Made by a program: the position numbers and the translations under genes
Source: an uncultured Eubacterium sp.
GTDB taxonomy: Bacteria; Bacillota; Clostridia; Lachnospirales; Lachnospiraceae
Assembly (NCBI GenBank): GCA_905236735.1
Contig: CAJOOU010000082.1
Span: 1 to 34,291 of the forward strand
Reading direction: 5' to 3'
Length of the DNA: 34,291 nt
Notes under the pieces: model-generated
Databases searched by the model: none
Told to the model about the DNA's origin: nothing
What the model saw: the letters and a program-made list of their open reading frames with translations, nothing else
Shown: piece by piece, positions 9,824 to 18,538 of the stretch
Position numbering within the stretch: the stretch's first letter is position 1
Layout of the letters: every line of letters starts with the position of its first letter

Positions 9824-9847
9824 TGTATTAATAAATTATGATACTAT
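9818..9847 (+). promoter_or_regulatory. Candidate sigmaA promoter for the hybrid kinase operon
   Basis: TTGCAA - 18 nt - TACTAT; uses the same palindromic TTGCAA as the rqcH candidate. Confidence 0.45.
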
Positions 9848-9934
9848 TCTAATATCTATTCCGGGCCTGTGGGTGGCGTATGTTTATGGCTCGCCTCAGC
9901 CTCAATATGCAAGGAGTTATTTTGGGGAGTTTTT

Positions 9935-11974
9935 ATGTACAGAGACGAAGAAAGGGAGACAATATCTCATATTGCGTATTTAGCCGTGCTTACTTTGCTC
10001 GGGCTTCTTTTGATAATCATTTCTTACATTTCAGGTTGGAATACGGCTTTTATACCGATTACATTCATAATGATAGTAAGCTGCTGGGCGTTTCACATTA
10101 TTAATCTGGGAACCGAAAGTCAGAGACTGTATTTTTATACAATATGTACAGGCATACTTCTTTTTTACTATGGAGCCCATCCCAAGGCTCTTACAGACAT
10201 TCCCATTGTTATCTGCCTTGTTGTCATAGCTCTTTCGGCAAAGAATGATATGAAGCTTGCGTATATGGCTGTTATTCCTTATCCGTTACTTATTATTTAT
10301 CATATATTTACGGGTTATATAGGGCCGGGAAGCGAGCAGATAGTTATATCAAGGCTCTTTCTCGGGATAGTTGCCGTTGCTGCGTCCCTTATTCTTGCCA
10401 AATCCATTTTTGTAAACAGAATTAATTCCGAGTCTGAATATAAGCAGCTTCAAAAAGAACTTGATGATGCTATGAATAATACCGAGAACTTTCTTGCAAA
10501 TGTGTCGCATGAACTAAGGACTCCGATAAATGCAATTAACGGTATTACCGAAATCATGCTTTCGTCAAAGCTTCCGGAGAATCTTATAAAAGATGCCGAA
10601 TCAATTCATTATGCCGGGAAAAGGATATATAACCAGATATCAAATATTCTGGATTTTTCGGAGATAACCACCGGAAGCATCCGGGTAGTGCCCCACGAGT
10701 ATGAAATTACCTCTGTGGTTAATGATGCATATGAGAATGTTATCTGGGGAGACTATGGCAAAAATCTGGATATTGCCATAGATATTGAATCGGATATTCC
10801 GGTTGTTTTATTTGGTGATGACGCAAAAATTAAGAAGATAATAAGTGAGCTCCTTGATAATGCGATTAAATTTACCTCGGTCGGCGGAGTATATCTCTAT
10901 ATAAGCAAGAGGGATGAAAAATACGGCATTAATCTCAATATAGATGTCAAAGATACCGGAAAAGGAATGAACCGCAGAGAGATTGAGGCTATTTATAAAG
11001 GGTATTATAAAAAAGACACCGAGAGTAACCGTACAACAAACGGTATGGGCATAGGCCTTTCTATAGTACATGCTCTTGCCTCGGCAATGGACGGATTTAT
11101 GAGTATAAGTTCCCGTGAAGGAGAGGGGACTCATGTGCACATATCCATACCTCAGGCGGTCAGAAACAAACAGCCTGCAATCTACCTGCCCGACAGCAGC
11201 AGATACAATATAGGATGTTATTTTAATACGGACAAATATGCCAAAAAAGAGGTTGCCGCATATTACGGGGCTGTTATTGAACATATAAGGGAAGGCCTGG
11301 GTATAAAGATAGCAACTGCTTCATCTTTCATAGAATTTAAGGAAATCATTAAATACAATAAGCTGTCCCATGTATTTATCTCCGAATGGGAGTATGAGAT
11401 GGACAGAAGATATTTTGAGGAATTATCAAAGAGTGTGCGCCTTTTGATGTTTTCGGCAACGGGTGATGCAGTTGACAATGCGGACATTCTTGTTGTTAAA
11501 AAACCTGTATTTGTCTTAAATGCCATAAATATTTTGGATGATGCCTATACCGGCGTAAAAAAGGAAAAAGAGCCTTTTGCTGATTACAGCCGGCTCAGGG
11601 TACTTGTTGTAGATGATGACTCAATGAATATCATGGTGGCCAAGGGAATACTTTCCATGTACGGGATAAGTGCCGAGAGTGCCACAAACGGCAGAATGGC
11701 GGTGGACAGATGTGCAGCAGAAGATTTTGACATTATTTTCATGGATCATATGATGCCGGGGATGGACGGCGTCGAAACTATGAAAAAAATCAGAATGCTA
11801 AGAAACGGATTTTATAACGATATACCTATTATTGCTCTTACTGCAAATGCGGGAAGCGGTGCAAGGAGTATGTTTTTTGAACAGGGATTTAATGATTTTG
11901 TTGCCAAGCCGGTTGAGAGCTCGGCAATGACAAGGGTTCTCAGAAAGTTTTCGGGAGGCGTGGGAAGCGTATGA
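9935..11974 (+). CDS. Membrane hybrid histidine kinase (multi-TM sensor, HisKA, HATPase, degenerate receiver-like region, REC)
   Basis: FLANVSHELRTPINAI H-box; NAIKF N-box; DTGKGM; GMGIGLSIV G-box; REC VLVVDDD...IIFMDHMMPGMDG...FVAKP. The 9869 ORF start is less likely than ATG 9935, which follows ggggag. Confidence 0.93.
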   Translation: MYRDEERETISHIAYLAVLTLLGLLLIIISYISGWNTAFIPITFIMIVSCWAFHIINLGTESQRLYFYTICTGILLFYYGAHPKALTDIPIVICLVVIALSAKNDMKLAYMAVIPYPLLIIYHIFTGYIGPGSEQIVISRLFLGIVAVAASLILAKSIFVNRINSESEYKQLQKELDDAMNNTENFLANVSHELRTPINAINGITEIMLSSKLPENLIKDAESIHYAGKRIYNQISNILDFSEITTGSIRVVPHEYEITSVVNDAYENVIWGDYGKNLDIAIDIESDIPVVLFGDDAKIKKIISELLDNAIKFTSVGGVYLYISKRDEKYGINLNIDVKDTGKGMNRREIEAIYKGYYKKDTESNRTTNGMGIGLSIVHALASAMDGFMSISSREGEGTHVHISIPQAVRNKQPAIYLPDSSRYNIGCYFNTDKYAKKEVAAYYGAVIEHIREGLGIKIATASSFIEFKEIIKYNKLSHVFISEWEYEMDRRYFEELSKSVRLLMFSATGDAVDNADILVVKKPVFVLNAINILDDAYTGVKKEKEPFADYSRLRVLVVDDDSMNIMVAKGILSMYGISAESATNGRMAVDRCAAEDFDIIFMDHMMPGMDGVETMKKIRMLRNGFYNDIPIIALTANAGSGARSMFFEQGFNDFVAKPVESSAMTRVLRKFSGGVGSV

Positions 11975-14802
11975 AAGGAAAAGAACATATAATTATTTCT
12001 GCCGACAGCATCTGTGACCTTCCGCCGGAACTTAAGGATAAATACAAAATCAGCTGTATACCGTATTATGTAAACACATCGGGAGCTCATCTTATTGACG
12101 GCGAAGAGGTTGATTCGGATGATCTTATGGTGTATCTGTCAAACAGCAGTAATATAGCTGTTTCCGCTTCACCGGAAGTCAATGAATATAATGCGTATTT
12201 TCGCAGCCTTAAGCTTAAGGCAGACCACATTATACATATCAGTGCCGGCAAAAATGTCGGCGAAGGGTATACAAGGGCAAATGAAGCTGCCAAAACCATG
12301 GAAAATGTTTATGTTGTTGAGAGCGGTCTTATTTCGAGCGGAATAGGTATACTTGCAATAAAAGCATCTGAATATGTGAGTGAAGGTCTGGCCGTTGATG
12401 AGGTTTTGCGTGAACTTGAACAGGATAAAAAGCTGATACCCGTGTCTTTTTATGCAAAATCGGGAGACAGGCTTTCAGAAAGCGGCAGGATTTCGGAAAG
12501 AATAAATAAAACAAGTAAAAGACTGGTTTCACATCCGATACTTGAGATGAGAAATTCTTCCATTTCACTAAAAAAGTTTGTTTTCGGCAGGGATAAAAAG
12601 GCGTTTTCCTCGTACATAAGAAGTGTAATGAAAAATCTCTGGAGGATAGATGATGAGACAGTATTTATTACCTATGCGGGTATGGATGACGACTCACTTG
12701 AGTTTATCAGGGATGAAATTAAAAAATACATAGAGTTTAAAAATGTTATTTTCCAGAAGGCGTCCGCGGCCATAGCGGTTAACTGCGGTGCGGGTACGGT
12801 AGGGATAATATTCTCATATAAAAGAAGTGCGCCGTCAAAACTTTCGGGAGAGGAGAACAAAAAACCGGGTTTAAAGGACAACCTCAAAAATTTTGCTTTT
12901 TATTTTTTTATAAATGAAGAATACGAAATCAGACATATAAGGGTAAATATCATCTTCAGCTTAATGATTATCGGAGGCGTTATATTTATGCGGCTCTCCG
13001 GGGTAAAGCTTATACCTGTGATTTTCTATGCTGTGGTTTTTGTTTTATTGTGGATGGTTTTTGCTGTTTTAAACCTGGCATATAAAATGCAGAGGGAGGC
13101 CTTGATGAGACACGAAGAGGAGCTGCTTTTTGCAAATAATGCAAAAAACACCTTCCTGGCAAATATGTCTCATGAGATTAGAACGCCCATAAACGGTATT
13201 ATTGGTATGGATACGATGCTGCTTCGGGAGTGCGGGGATGATAACCAGGCCCTCAAAGAATATGCAGTTAATATCAAGCATGCTTCAAACCAGCTTCTTG
13301 CCATTGTAAATGACATACTTGACATATCCAAGATAGAGTCAGGCAAACTTGAGGTTATTAATGCGGACTATAAGGTTTTCAATCTGATAAGGGATTGTGT
13401 AAATATAAATGAACCAAGGGCTGATGCCAAAGGGATTAAATTCATTTTAAAGGCGGATGGGGCTCTTCCTTCCGTGCTCTTTGGGGATGAGATAAGAATA
13501 AAGCAGATTATAAACAACCTTTTATCCAATGCCATTAAATATACCGAGAGCGGAAGTGTTATTTTTGAAGTAGGCTATAAGTTTATTAACGATGCAAGGA
13601 TTAATCTCGTGCTTTCCGTTAAAGATACGGGTATAGGTATTAAAACCGAAGATATGGCATCGCTTTTTGACAGCTTTACGAGACTTGAAGAGGGAAGAAA
13701 CAGAGCTATAGAGGGCACGGGACTTGGACTGAACCTGACAAGGGCTTTGGCGGAGCTTATGGACGGAACTATTTCCGTGGAAAGCGTATACGGCAAGGGA
13801 TCCACATTTAAGGCGGTTTTGCCACAGATAATAAAAAGTAATGTGCCTGTGGGAGACTTTAATAAAAGGCTTAAAGAAATTGATTTATCGGAGATGACCG
13901 AAAGAACCTATGTTTACGCACCTAAATGCCGCATTCTTGTTGTGGATGATGTGGAAATGAACCTTTTTGTTGCCAAAGGATTGCTTAAATACACCGGAGC
14001 TGTCATTGATACGGCATCCAGCGGTATGGAAGCCCTTGACCTGGTTGCAAAAAACAGCTATGAAATTATTTTCCTCGATCATCTTATGCCAAAGATGGAT
14101 GGCGTTGAGACTCTTAAAAAGATGATGGAGTTTGAAAATAGTATTAATGCTGCAACTCCGATTATCATGATGACTGCAAATGCAATTGCAGGTGCAAAGG
14201 AGGAGTATATAAAAGACGGATTTACGGATTATATAGCAAAACCGATTGTTGATAATAAATTCCAGGAGATTTTAAAAAAATATCTGCCTCAGGATAAGTT
14301 TACCGTGGTTAAATCCAAAAGCACTGAGGAAAACAGTAAGGAAGAAGAAACTGTTGCAGTGGATTTTTCGGAAGACATTATTGAAATCGAGCCGTATGAA
14401 GAAGAGGTGCTTTCGGGCAAAAATGACGCCTCGGAGTTTCCTTCTTTTATAAAAGAAATAGACTTCCTTGATACGGAGACGGGACTTAAGTTTTGTCTTT
14501 CGGATATAAATTTTTACAGGCAGATATTAAATGAGTTTATTACGGCAGATAAGACGCTTGTGCTTAACGCGGCCTTTGTCGCAAAAAACTGGAGCGATTA
14601 CAAGATATATGTCCATGCTTTAAAAAGCACCTCTCTTAACATTGGTGCCATAGCCCTTAGTAATGCGGCTCTTGAAATGGAAGAAAAGTGCAAACTCTCC
14701 GATACGGACTATATTATTAGTCATCATGATGAACTTATGGAAATGTATGGTGATATTCTTAAAAAACTCAAAAGAAGGCTGATGCTCCCTGAAACAGAGT
14801 GA
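11971..14802 (+). CDS. DegV-domain hybrid histidine kinase (DegV - 2 TM - HisKA - HATPase - REC - HPt)
   Basis: N-terminal DegV-like SADSICDLPPELKDKYKISCIPYYV...VESGLISSGIGIL...KASAAIAVNCGAGTVGIIF; H-box FLANMSHEIRTPINGI; G-box GTGLGLNLT; REC RILVVDDVEMN...DHLMPKMDG...YIAKP; HPt HALKSTSLNIGA. Starts in an ATGA overlap with the upstream kinase. Confidence 0.93.
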   Translation: MKGKEHIIISADSICDLPPELKDKYKISCIPYYVNTSGAHLIDGEEVDSDDLMVYLSNSSNIAVSASPEVNEYNAYFRSLKLKADHIIHISAGKNVGEGYTRANEAAKTMENVYVVESGLISSGIGILAIKASEYVSEGLAVDEVLRELEQDKKLIPVSFYAKSGDRLSESGRISERINKTSKRLVSHPILEMRNSSISLKKFVFGRDKKAFSSYIRSVMKNLWRIDDETVFITYAGMDDDSLEFIRDEIKKYIEFKNVIFQKASAAIAVNCGAGTVGIIFSYKRSAPSKLSGEENKKPGLKDNLKNFAFYFFINEEYEIRHIRVNIIFSLMIIGGVIFMRLSGVKLIPVIFYAVVFVLLWMVFAVLNLAYKMQREALMRHEEELLFANNAKNTFLANMSHEIRTPINGIIGMDTMLLRECGDDNQALKEYAVNIKHASNQLLAIVNDILDISKIESGKLEVINADYKVFNLIRDCVNINEPRADAKGIKFILKADGALPSVLFGDEIRIKQIINNLLSNAIKYTESGSVIFEVGYKFINDARINLVLSVKDTGIGIKTEDMASLFDSFTRLEEGRNRAIEGTGLGLNLTRALAELMDGTISVESVYGKGSTFKAVLPQIIKSNVPVGDFNKRLKEIDLSEMTERTYVYAPKCRILVVDDVEMNLFVAKGLLKYTGAVIDTASSGMEALDLVAKNSYEIIFLDHLMPKMDGVETLKKMMEFENSINAATPIIMMTANAIAGAKEEYIKDGFTDYIAKPIVDNKFQEILKKYLPQDKFTVVKSKSTEENSKEEETVAVDFSEDIIEIEPYEEEVLSGKNDASEFPSFIKEIDFLDTETGLKFCLSDINFYRQILNEFITADKTLVLNAAFVAKNWSDYKIYVHALKSTSLNIGAIALSNAALEMEEKCKLSDTDYIISHHDELMEMYGDILKKLKRRLMLPETE

Positions 14803-15346
14803 CAAGTCCGAAAATCGCAAATATGAGGGCGGCAGCTTTATTTAAGATTTTATTGTCAATGCGACCGGCTATGATTTTGCCAAGGAAAAGCCCGAACATA
14901 TCTGCGGCAAAAAGACCGAGGGAACAGGCGAGCCATACTAAAAGAGCACTTTTCAGACCGGCGTTTGCTCCGAATGTAATGGCTGTAAGTTGTGTTTTGT
15001 CACCGAGTTCGGCAATGAAAAATGTAATAAAAACTGCAAGCGGCGCAAATGAAATCTTTATATCATTTGCGTCTTCTTCTTTGCCCACATCAGGCCTGAA
15101 AAATGAAATTGCAAAAAAGATAAATACGGTTCCGGCAATGAACTTTATCAGGTATTCGGGTATCAGGGAGGCTACAAAACCGCCGGCAAGTACTGCGAGG
15201 GCGTTTAAAAGAAGGATGGCGCAGAGGGTTCCTGCGATAATATCTTTTGTTTTATATTTACCGGTTAAAGCTATGAGCATAAACTGGGTTTTGTCTCCCA
15301 TTTCTGCGATAAATTCTGCGAAAAAAATTGATAAAAATGATAACAT
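14768..15346 (-). CDS. UPF0016/TMEM165-GDT1 family cation (Mn2+) exporter
   Basis: Duplicated signature FIAEMGDKTQFMLIAL and FIAELGDKTQLTAITF; about six TM helices. Confidence 0.9.
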   Translation of the reverse strand: MLSFLSIFFAEFIAEMGDKTQFMLIALTGKYKTKDIIAGTLCAILLLNALAVLAGGFVASLIPEYLIKFIAGTVFIFFAISFFRPDVGKEEDANDIKISFAPLAVFITFFIAELGDKTQLTAITFGANAGLKSALLVWLACSLGLFAADMFGLFLGKIIAGRIDNKILNKAAALIFAIFGLVTLFQGASAFF

Positions 15347-15363
15347 GATTAACCTCCGTAAAA

Positions 15364-16320
15364 TTATCTTATGATGATGTAGATTGCATAAACAATGTAG
15401 AGAAAGAGCATCAGTAGTCCGTTTAATTTCCCAAGGGCTCTTTTTTTATAACATATCAGCCATACAATAATTGTAAAAAACATAAGGATGATGAAGTCTA
15501 TTGCATTTTCGGTAACAAAGGATATTGGACTTATGGTCGAAGCTATACCCAAAACCATAAGGATGTTAAAAATATTTGAGCCTATGGCATTGCCGAGAGC
15601 CATGTCTATTTCACCCTTTTTAGCAGCCACAAAGGAGGTGCAAAGTTCCGGTAAAGATGTTCCTATGGAAACGATTGTAAGACCGACGAGGGTTTGGCTC
15701 ATACCGGCTTCAAGTGCAATCCGGGTTGCACTTTTTACGCACAGTTGTCCTCCGATTGCTATTGCTGCGGCACCGTCAATAATAAAGATAGCACTTAAAT
15801 AAGGTGATATGAGTTTTATATCATCATCAGGAGTTTTGTTTTCACGGGCTCTTTTGAGAAGGTTGTATATGTAATACGCAAATATGACAAGGAGGATAAT
15901 TCCTTCTATTCTGCCGAGAGTTTTACCTGCAGTAATACCGAAAATAAAAAGAAGACCGGCTGAAAAAAGCGAAAACGGAATATCCCATTTTATTGTTTTT
16001 TCTTCAACTTTAATTACGGTTAAAAGGCTACAGACTCCAATTACAACCATAAGATTGAAGATGTTTGAACCGACTACATTTGAAATTGCAAGTTCATTGT
16101 TGTTATTTATAGATGCAACAACACTTACGGCTGTTTCAGGGAGAGAAGTACCCATGGCTATAATGGTAAGTCCGATAACTATTGGTGGAACATTGAATCT
16201 TTTTGCTATGGATGAGGCTCCCTCGACAAATGTGTCGGCGCCTTTTATAAGACAGACAAAGCCGATAATCAGTATAAGGACAACAATGAATATTGGTGCG
16301 TTTGATATGTATTCGCTCAT
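15364..16320 (-). CDS. CaCA-family calcium/sodium-type antiporter
   Basis: Duplicated alpha repeats MGTSLPETAVS...VVGSNIFNLMVV and IGTSLPELCTS...AIGSNIFNILMV. Start reassigned to MSEYISN (RBS aggagga) because the 16350 start lies in a terminator hairpin. Confidence 0.92.
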   Translation of the reverse strand: MSEYISNAPIFIVVLILIIGFVCLIKGADTFVEGASSIAKRFNVPPIVIGLTIIAMGTSLPETAVSVVASINNNNELAISNVVGSNIFNLMVVIGVCSLLTVIKVEEKTIKWDIPFSLFSAGLLFIFGITAGKTLGRIEGIILLVIFAYYIYNLLKRARENKTPDDDIKLISPYLSAIFIIDGAAAIAIGGQLCVKSATRIALEAGMSQTLVGLTIVSIGTSLPELCTSFVAAKKGEIDMALGNAIGSNIFNILMVLGIASTISPISFVTENAIDFIILMFFTIIVWLICYKKRALGKLNGLLMLFLYIVYAIYIIIR

Positions 16321-16347
16321 AAATCTTCCTCCTGAAAATAAAAAAAT

Positions 16348-16377
16348 CATGTATAGGTATAGATATACCTACACATG
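16348..16377 (-). terminator. Intrinsic terminator in the leader of the antiporter operon (riboswitch expression platform)
   Basis: Minus strand CATGTGTAGGTATATCTATACCTATACATG (14-bp stem with one G-U, 2-nt nominal loop) followed by ATTTTTTTA. Confidence 0.85.
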
Positions 16378-16458
16378 AGTCTCATTCTTTAAGATTTGCC
16401 AGGAATATAATTCCGGGACTGTTGACAAACCACGCTTTGCGCGAACTACTCCCTCATG
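16374..16458 (-). ncRNA. Candidate yybP-ykoY (Mn2+-sensing) riboswitch aptamer
   Basis: Minus strand CATGAG-GGAGTAG...GTCAACA...CCGGAATtatATTCCtGGCAAATC...GAGA-CTCATG; P1 CATGAG/CTCATG, conserved GGAGUAG and UCAACA elements, upstream of a UPF0016 exporter. Confidence 0.75.
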
Positions 16459-16476
16459 GAAATGTCTATTGGACAT

Positions 16477-16505
16477 AATATACTTAAAAATCATGTCTTT
16501 GTCAA
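16477..16505 (-). promoter_or_regulatory. sigmaA-like promoter of the riboswitch/antiporter operon
   Basis: Minus strand TTGACA - 17 nt - TATATT. Confidence 0.75.
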
Positions 16506-16542
16506 TCTGATTTTGAGGTTTATCGCAGCTGATTAAATATTA

Positions 16543-16571
16543 TTGACTATTTTGAAGTACTTAATTATAAT
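16543..16571 (+). promoter_or_regulatory. sigmaA-like promoter of yicC-gmk-rpoZ
   Basis: TTGACT - 17 nt - TATAAT. Confidence 0.8.
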
Positions 16572-16628
16572 GATTTCGTATGCATACATATATTTTAAGA
16601 CAGCAGATGCATACAGATTGGAGAAAAC

Positions 16629-17507
16629 ATGATTTATTCTATGACGGGCTTTGGCAGATATGAAGCCCTGGGCGAGAACCGTAAGGTCTCTGTGGAAATT
16701 AAATCTGTAAATCACAGATATCTGGATTTGAACATTAAAATTCCACGCAGACTTACATCTTATGAAGCACAGATCAGAGATTTCTTAAAGGAAAATATCG
16801 CTAGAGGAAAGGTTGATGTATTTGTTTCTTTTGAAGACTATTCAATAGGAGAGACTACGCTGCATTATAACAAAGAGCTTGCAGCCAGATACATGGAATA
16901 TCTTTCCCAAATGTCTGAGGATTTTGAAATAAAGAATGATATCTGTGTATCACATCTTTCGAGATATCCTGAAGTAATAACAATGGAAAACGCATCGGGC
17001 GAGGATGAGATTCTTGAAAATCTTCTTATGGAAGCTGCAAAGGGAGCCTTGGATAATTTCAATCGCACCCGTACCAAAGAAGGCGAGAGTCTTAAGGAAG
17101 ACCTTATCGGTAAACTCGATGATATGCTCGGGTTTGTCGACAAAATCGAGACCAGATACCCGGATGTTATTGCCGAATACAGGCAGAAACTTCTTGATAA
17201 GGTAAATGAAATCCTCGGAGAACGGACATTTGACGAAGCCAGACTCTTATCCGAAATAGTTATTTATGCAGATAAAATCTGCGTAGATGAAGAAACGGTA
17301 AGGCTTAAAACCCATATTAAATCCATGAAAGACACTCTTACAAAGGGTGGCAGTATGGGGCGTAAGCTTGATTTCATTGCTCAGGAAATGAACAGGGAGT
17401 CTAACACCATACTTTCCAAGTCCACAGATGCGGAAATATCCGATGTGGCGATAGAGCTTAAGACTACTGTTGAAAAGGTAAGAGAACAGATACAGAATGT
17501 TGAGTAA
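16629..17507 (+). CDS. yicC: YicC family endoribonuclease
   Basis: MIYSMTGFGRYE...VEIKSVNHRYLDLNIKIPR...EMNRESNTILSKS. Confidence 0.95.
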   Translation: MIYSMTGFGRYEALGENRKVSVEIKSVNHRYLDLNIKIPRRLTSYEAQIRDFLKENIARGKVDVFVSFEDYSIGETTLHYNKELAARYMEYLSQMSEDFEIKNDICVSHLSRYPEVITMENASGEDEILENLLMEAAKGALDNFNRTRTKEGESLKEDLIGKLDDMLGFVDKIETRYPDVIAEYRQKLLDKVNEILGERTFDEARLLSEIVIYADKICVDEETVRLKTHIKSMKDTLTKGGSMGRKLDFIAQEMNRESNTILSKSTDAEISDVAIELKTTVEKVREQIQNVE

Positions 17508-17522
17508 TGGAGAAGTAAAATT

Positions 17523-18155
17523 ATGAAAGGCAAGTTAATCATTTTTTCCGGTTTTTCCGGTACGGGAAAAGGGACAATAATGAATGAACTTTTGAAAAGA
17601 TATCCCGAGGAATTCTGTTTGTCTGTTTCAGCTACTACAAGAAGTCCGAGAGAGGGCGAAAAAGAAGGAGTGGCCTATTTTTTTAAAACCAGAGATGAGT
17701 TTGAAGAAATGATTTCAAAAGGAGAATTCCTTGAATATGCCGAGTATGTTGGTAACTACTACGGTACACCCAGGTCATATGTGGAAGAGAGACTTAATGA
17801 AGGCAAAAATGTTTTTCTTGAAATAGAGATGCAGGGAGCTATGAAGGTAAAGGCGAAGATGCCGGAGGCGGCACTTGTGTTTATTCTGCCTCCCTCGATA
17901 AAAATTCTGGCTGAGAGGCTTTCGGGCAGAGGTACAAACACCGAGGAAGATATCCGGCAGAGAATGAACCAGGCCAGCCGTGAGGCGGAAGGTATGACGA
18001 GGTATGATTATTTCGTTATAAATGATGACCTTGAAAAATGCATTACCGATGTCAGGAATCTGGCGCAGGGAAATATTCCGGACGATTTGCCGGATGAGAG
18101 TTTTTTAAAGAATATTAAAGATGAACTTGACAGTATGTTGAAAGGAGATTTATAA
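17523..18155 (+). CDS. gmk: Guanylate kinase
   Basis: LIIFSGFSGTGKGTIMNEL; SVSATTRSPREGEKEGVAYFF. Confidence 0.95.
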   Translation: MKGKLIIFSGFSGTGKGTIMNELLKRYPEEFCLSVSATTRSPREGEKEGVAYFFKTRDEFEEMISKGEFLEYAEYVGNYYGTPRSYVEERLNEGKNVFLEIEMQGAMKVKAKMPEAALVFILPPSIKILAERLSGRGTNTEEDIRQRMNQASREAEGMTRYDYFVINDDLEKCITDVRNLAQGNIPDDLPDESFLKNIKDELDSMLKGDL

Positions 18156-18156
18156 A

Positions 18157-18492
18157 ATGTTACATCCATCTTACACAGATTTAATGCAGGTAGTTAACAA
18201 AGATGTTGAGCCGGGAGAAGAGCCGGTGGTAAACAGCAGATATTCAATAGTTATGGCTACAGCCAAAAGAGCCCGTCAGATTATTGATGGAGATAAGCCG
18301 CTTGCTACGGCGAAATGCCAGAAGCCGTTTTCTGTAGCTGTAGAAGAACTTTATGAAGGCAAGGTTAAGGTCATCGGAGACGGGGAAGAGGATCTTGAGT
18401 TTGATGATGAAGAAGAGTTTTTTGAAAATACTGCTGCAGAAGAAGCGGTAGAGGAAGAAGCTTTACCGGAAGAAACTGAAGAAGAGGTCTAA
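18157..18492 (+). CDS. rpoZ: DNA-directed RNA polymerase subunit omega
   Basis: MLHPSYTDLMQVVN...NSRYSIVMATAKRARQI; follows gmk; acidic C-terminal tail. Confidence 0.92.
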   Translation: MLHPSYTDLMQVVNKDVEPGEEPVVNSRYSIVMATAKRARQIIDGDKPLATAKCQKPFSVAVEELYEGKVKVIGDGEEDLEFDDEEEFFENTAAEEAVEEEALPEETEEEV

Positions 18493-18500
18493 AGATTACG

Positions 18501-18525
18501 GGCGCATTATATGATGCGCCTTTTT
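18501..18525 (+). terminator. Intrinsic terminator after rpoZ
   Basis: GGCGCAT-tatatg-ATGCGCC-TTTTT. Confidence 0.85.
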
Positions 18526-18538
18526 AAGTTTGAAATAT

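Noticed and set aside
10808-11284. 158-aa minus-strand ORF inside the first hybrid kinase
   Set aside because: Antisense to conserved HATPase motifs; no independent support.
14799-15374. 191-aa plus-strand ORF opposite the UPF0016 gene
   Set aside because: Antisense shadow of a clear membrane protein carrying duplicated EMGDKT/ELGDKT motifs.
15884-16378. 164-aa plus-strand ORF opposite the CaCA antiporter
   Set aside because: Antisense to a gene with conserved GTSLPE and GSNIFN repeats; runs into the riboswitch leader.
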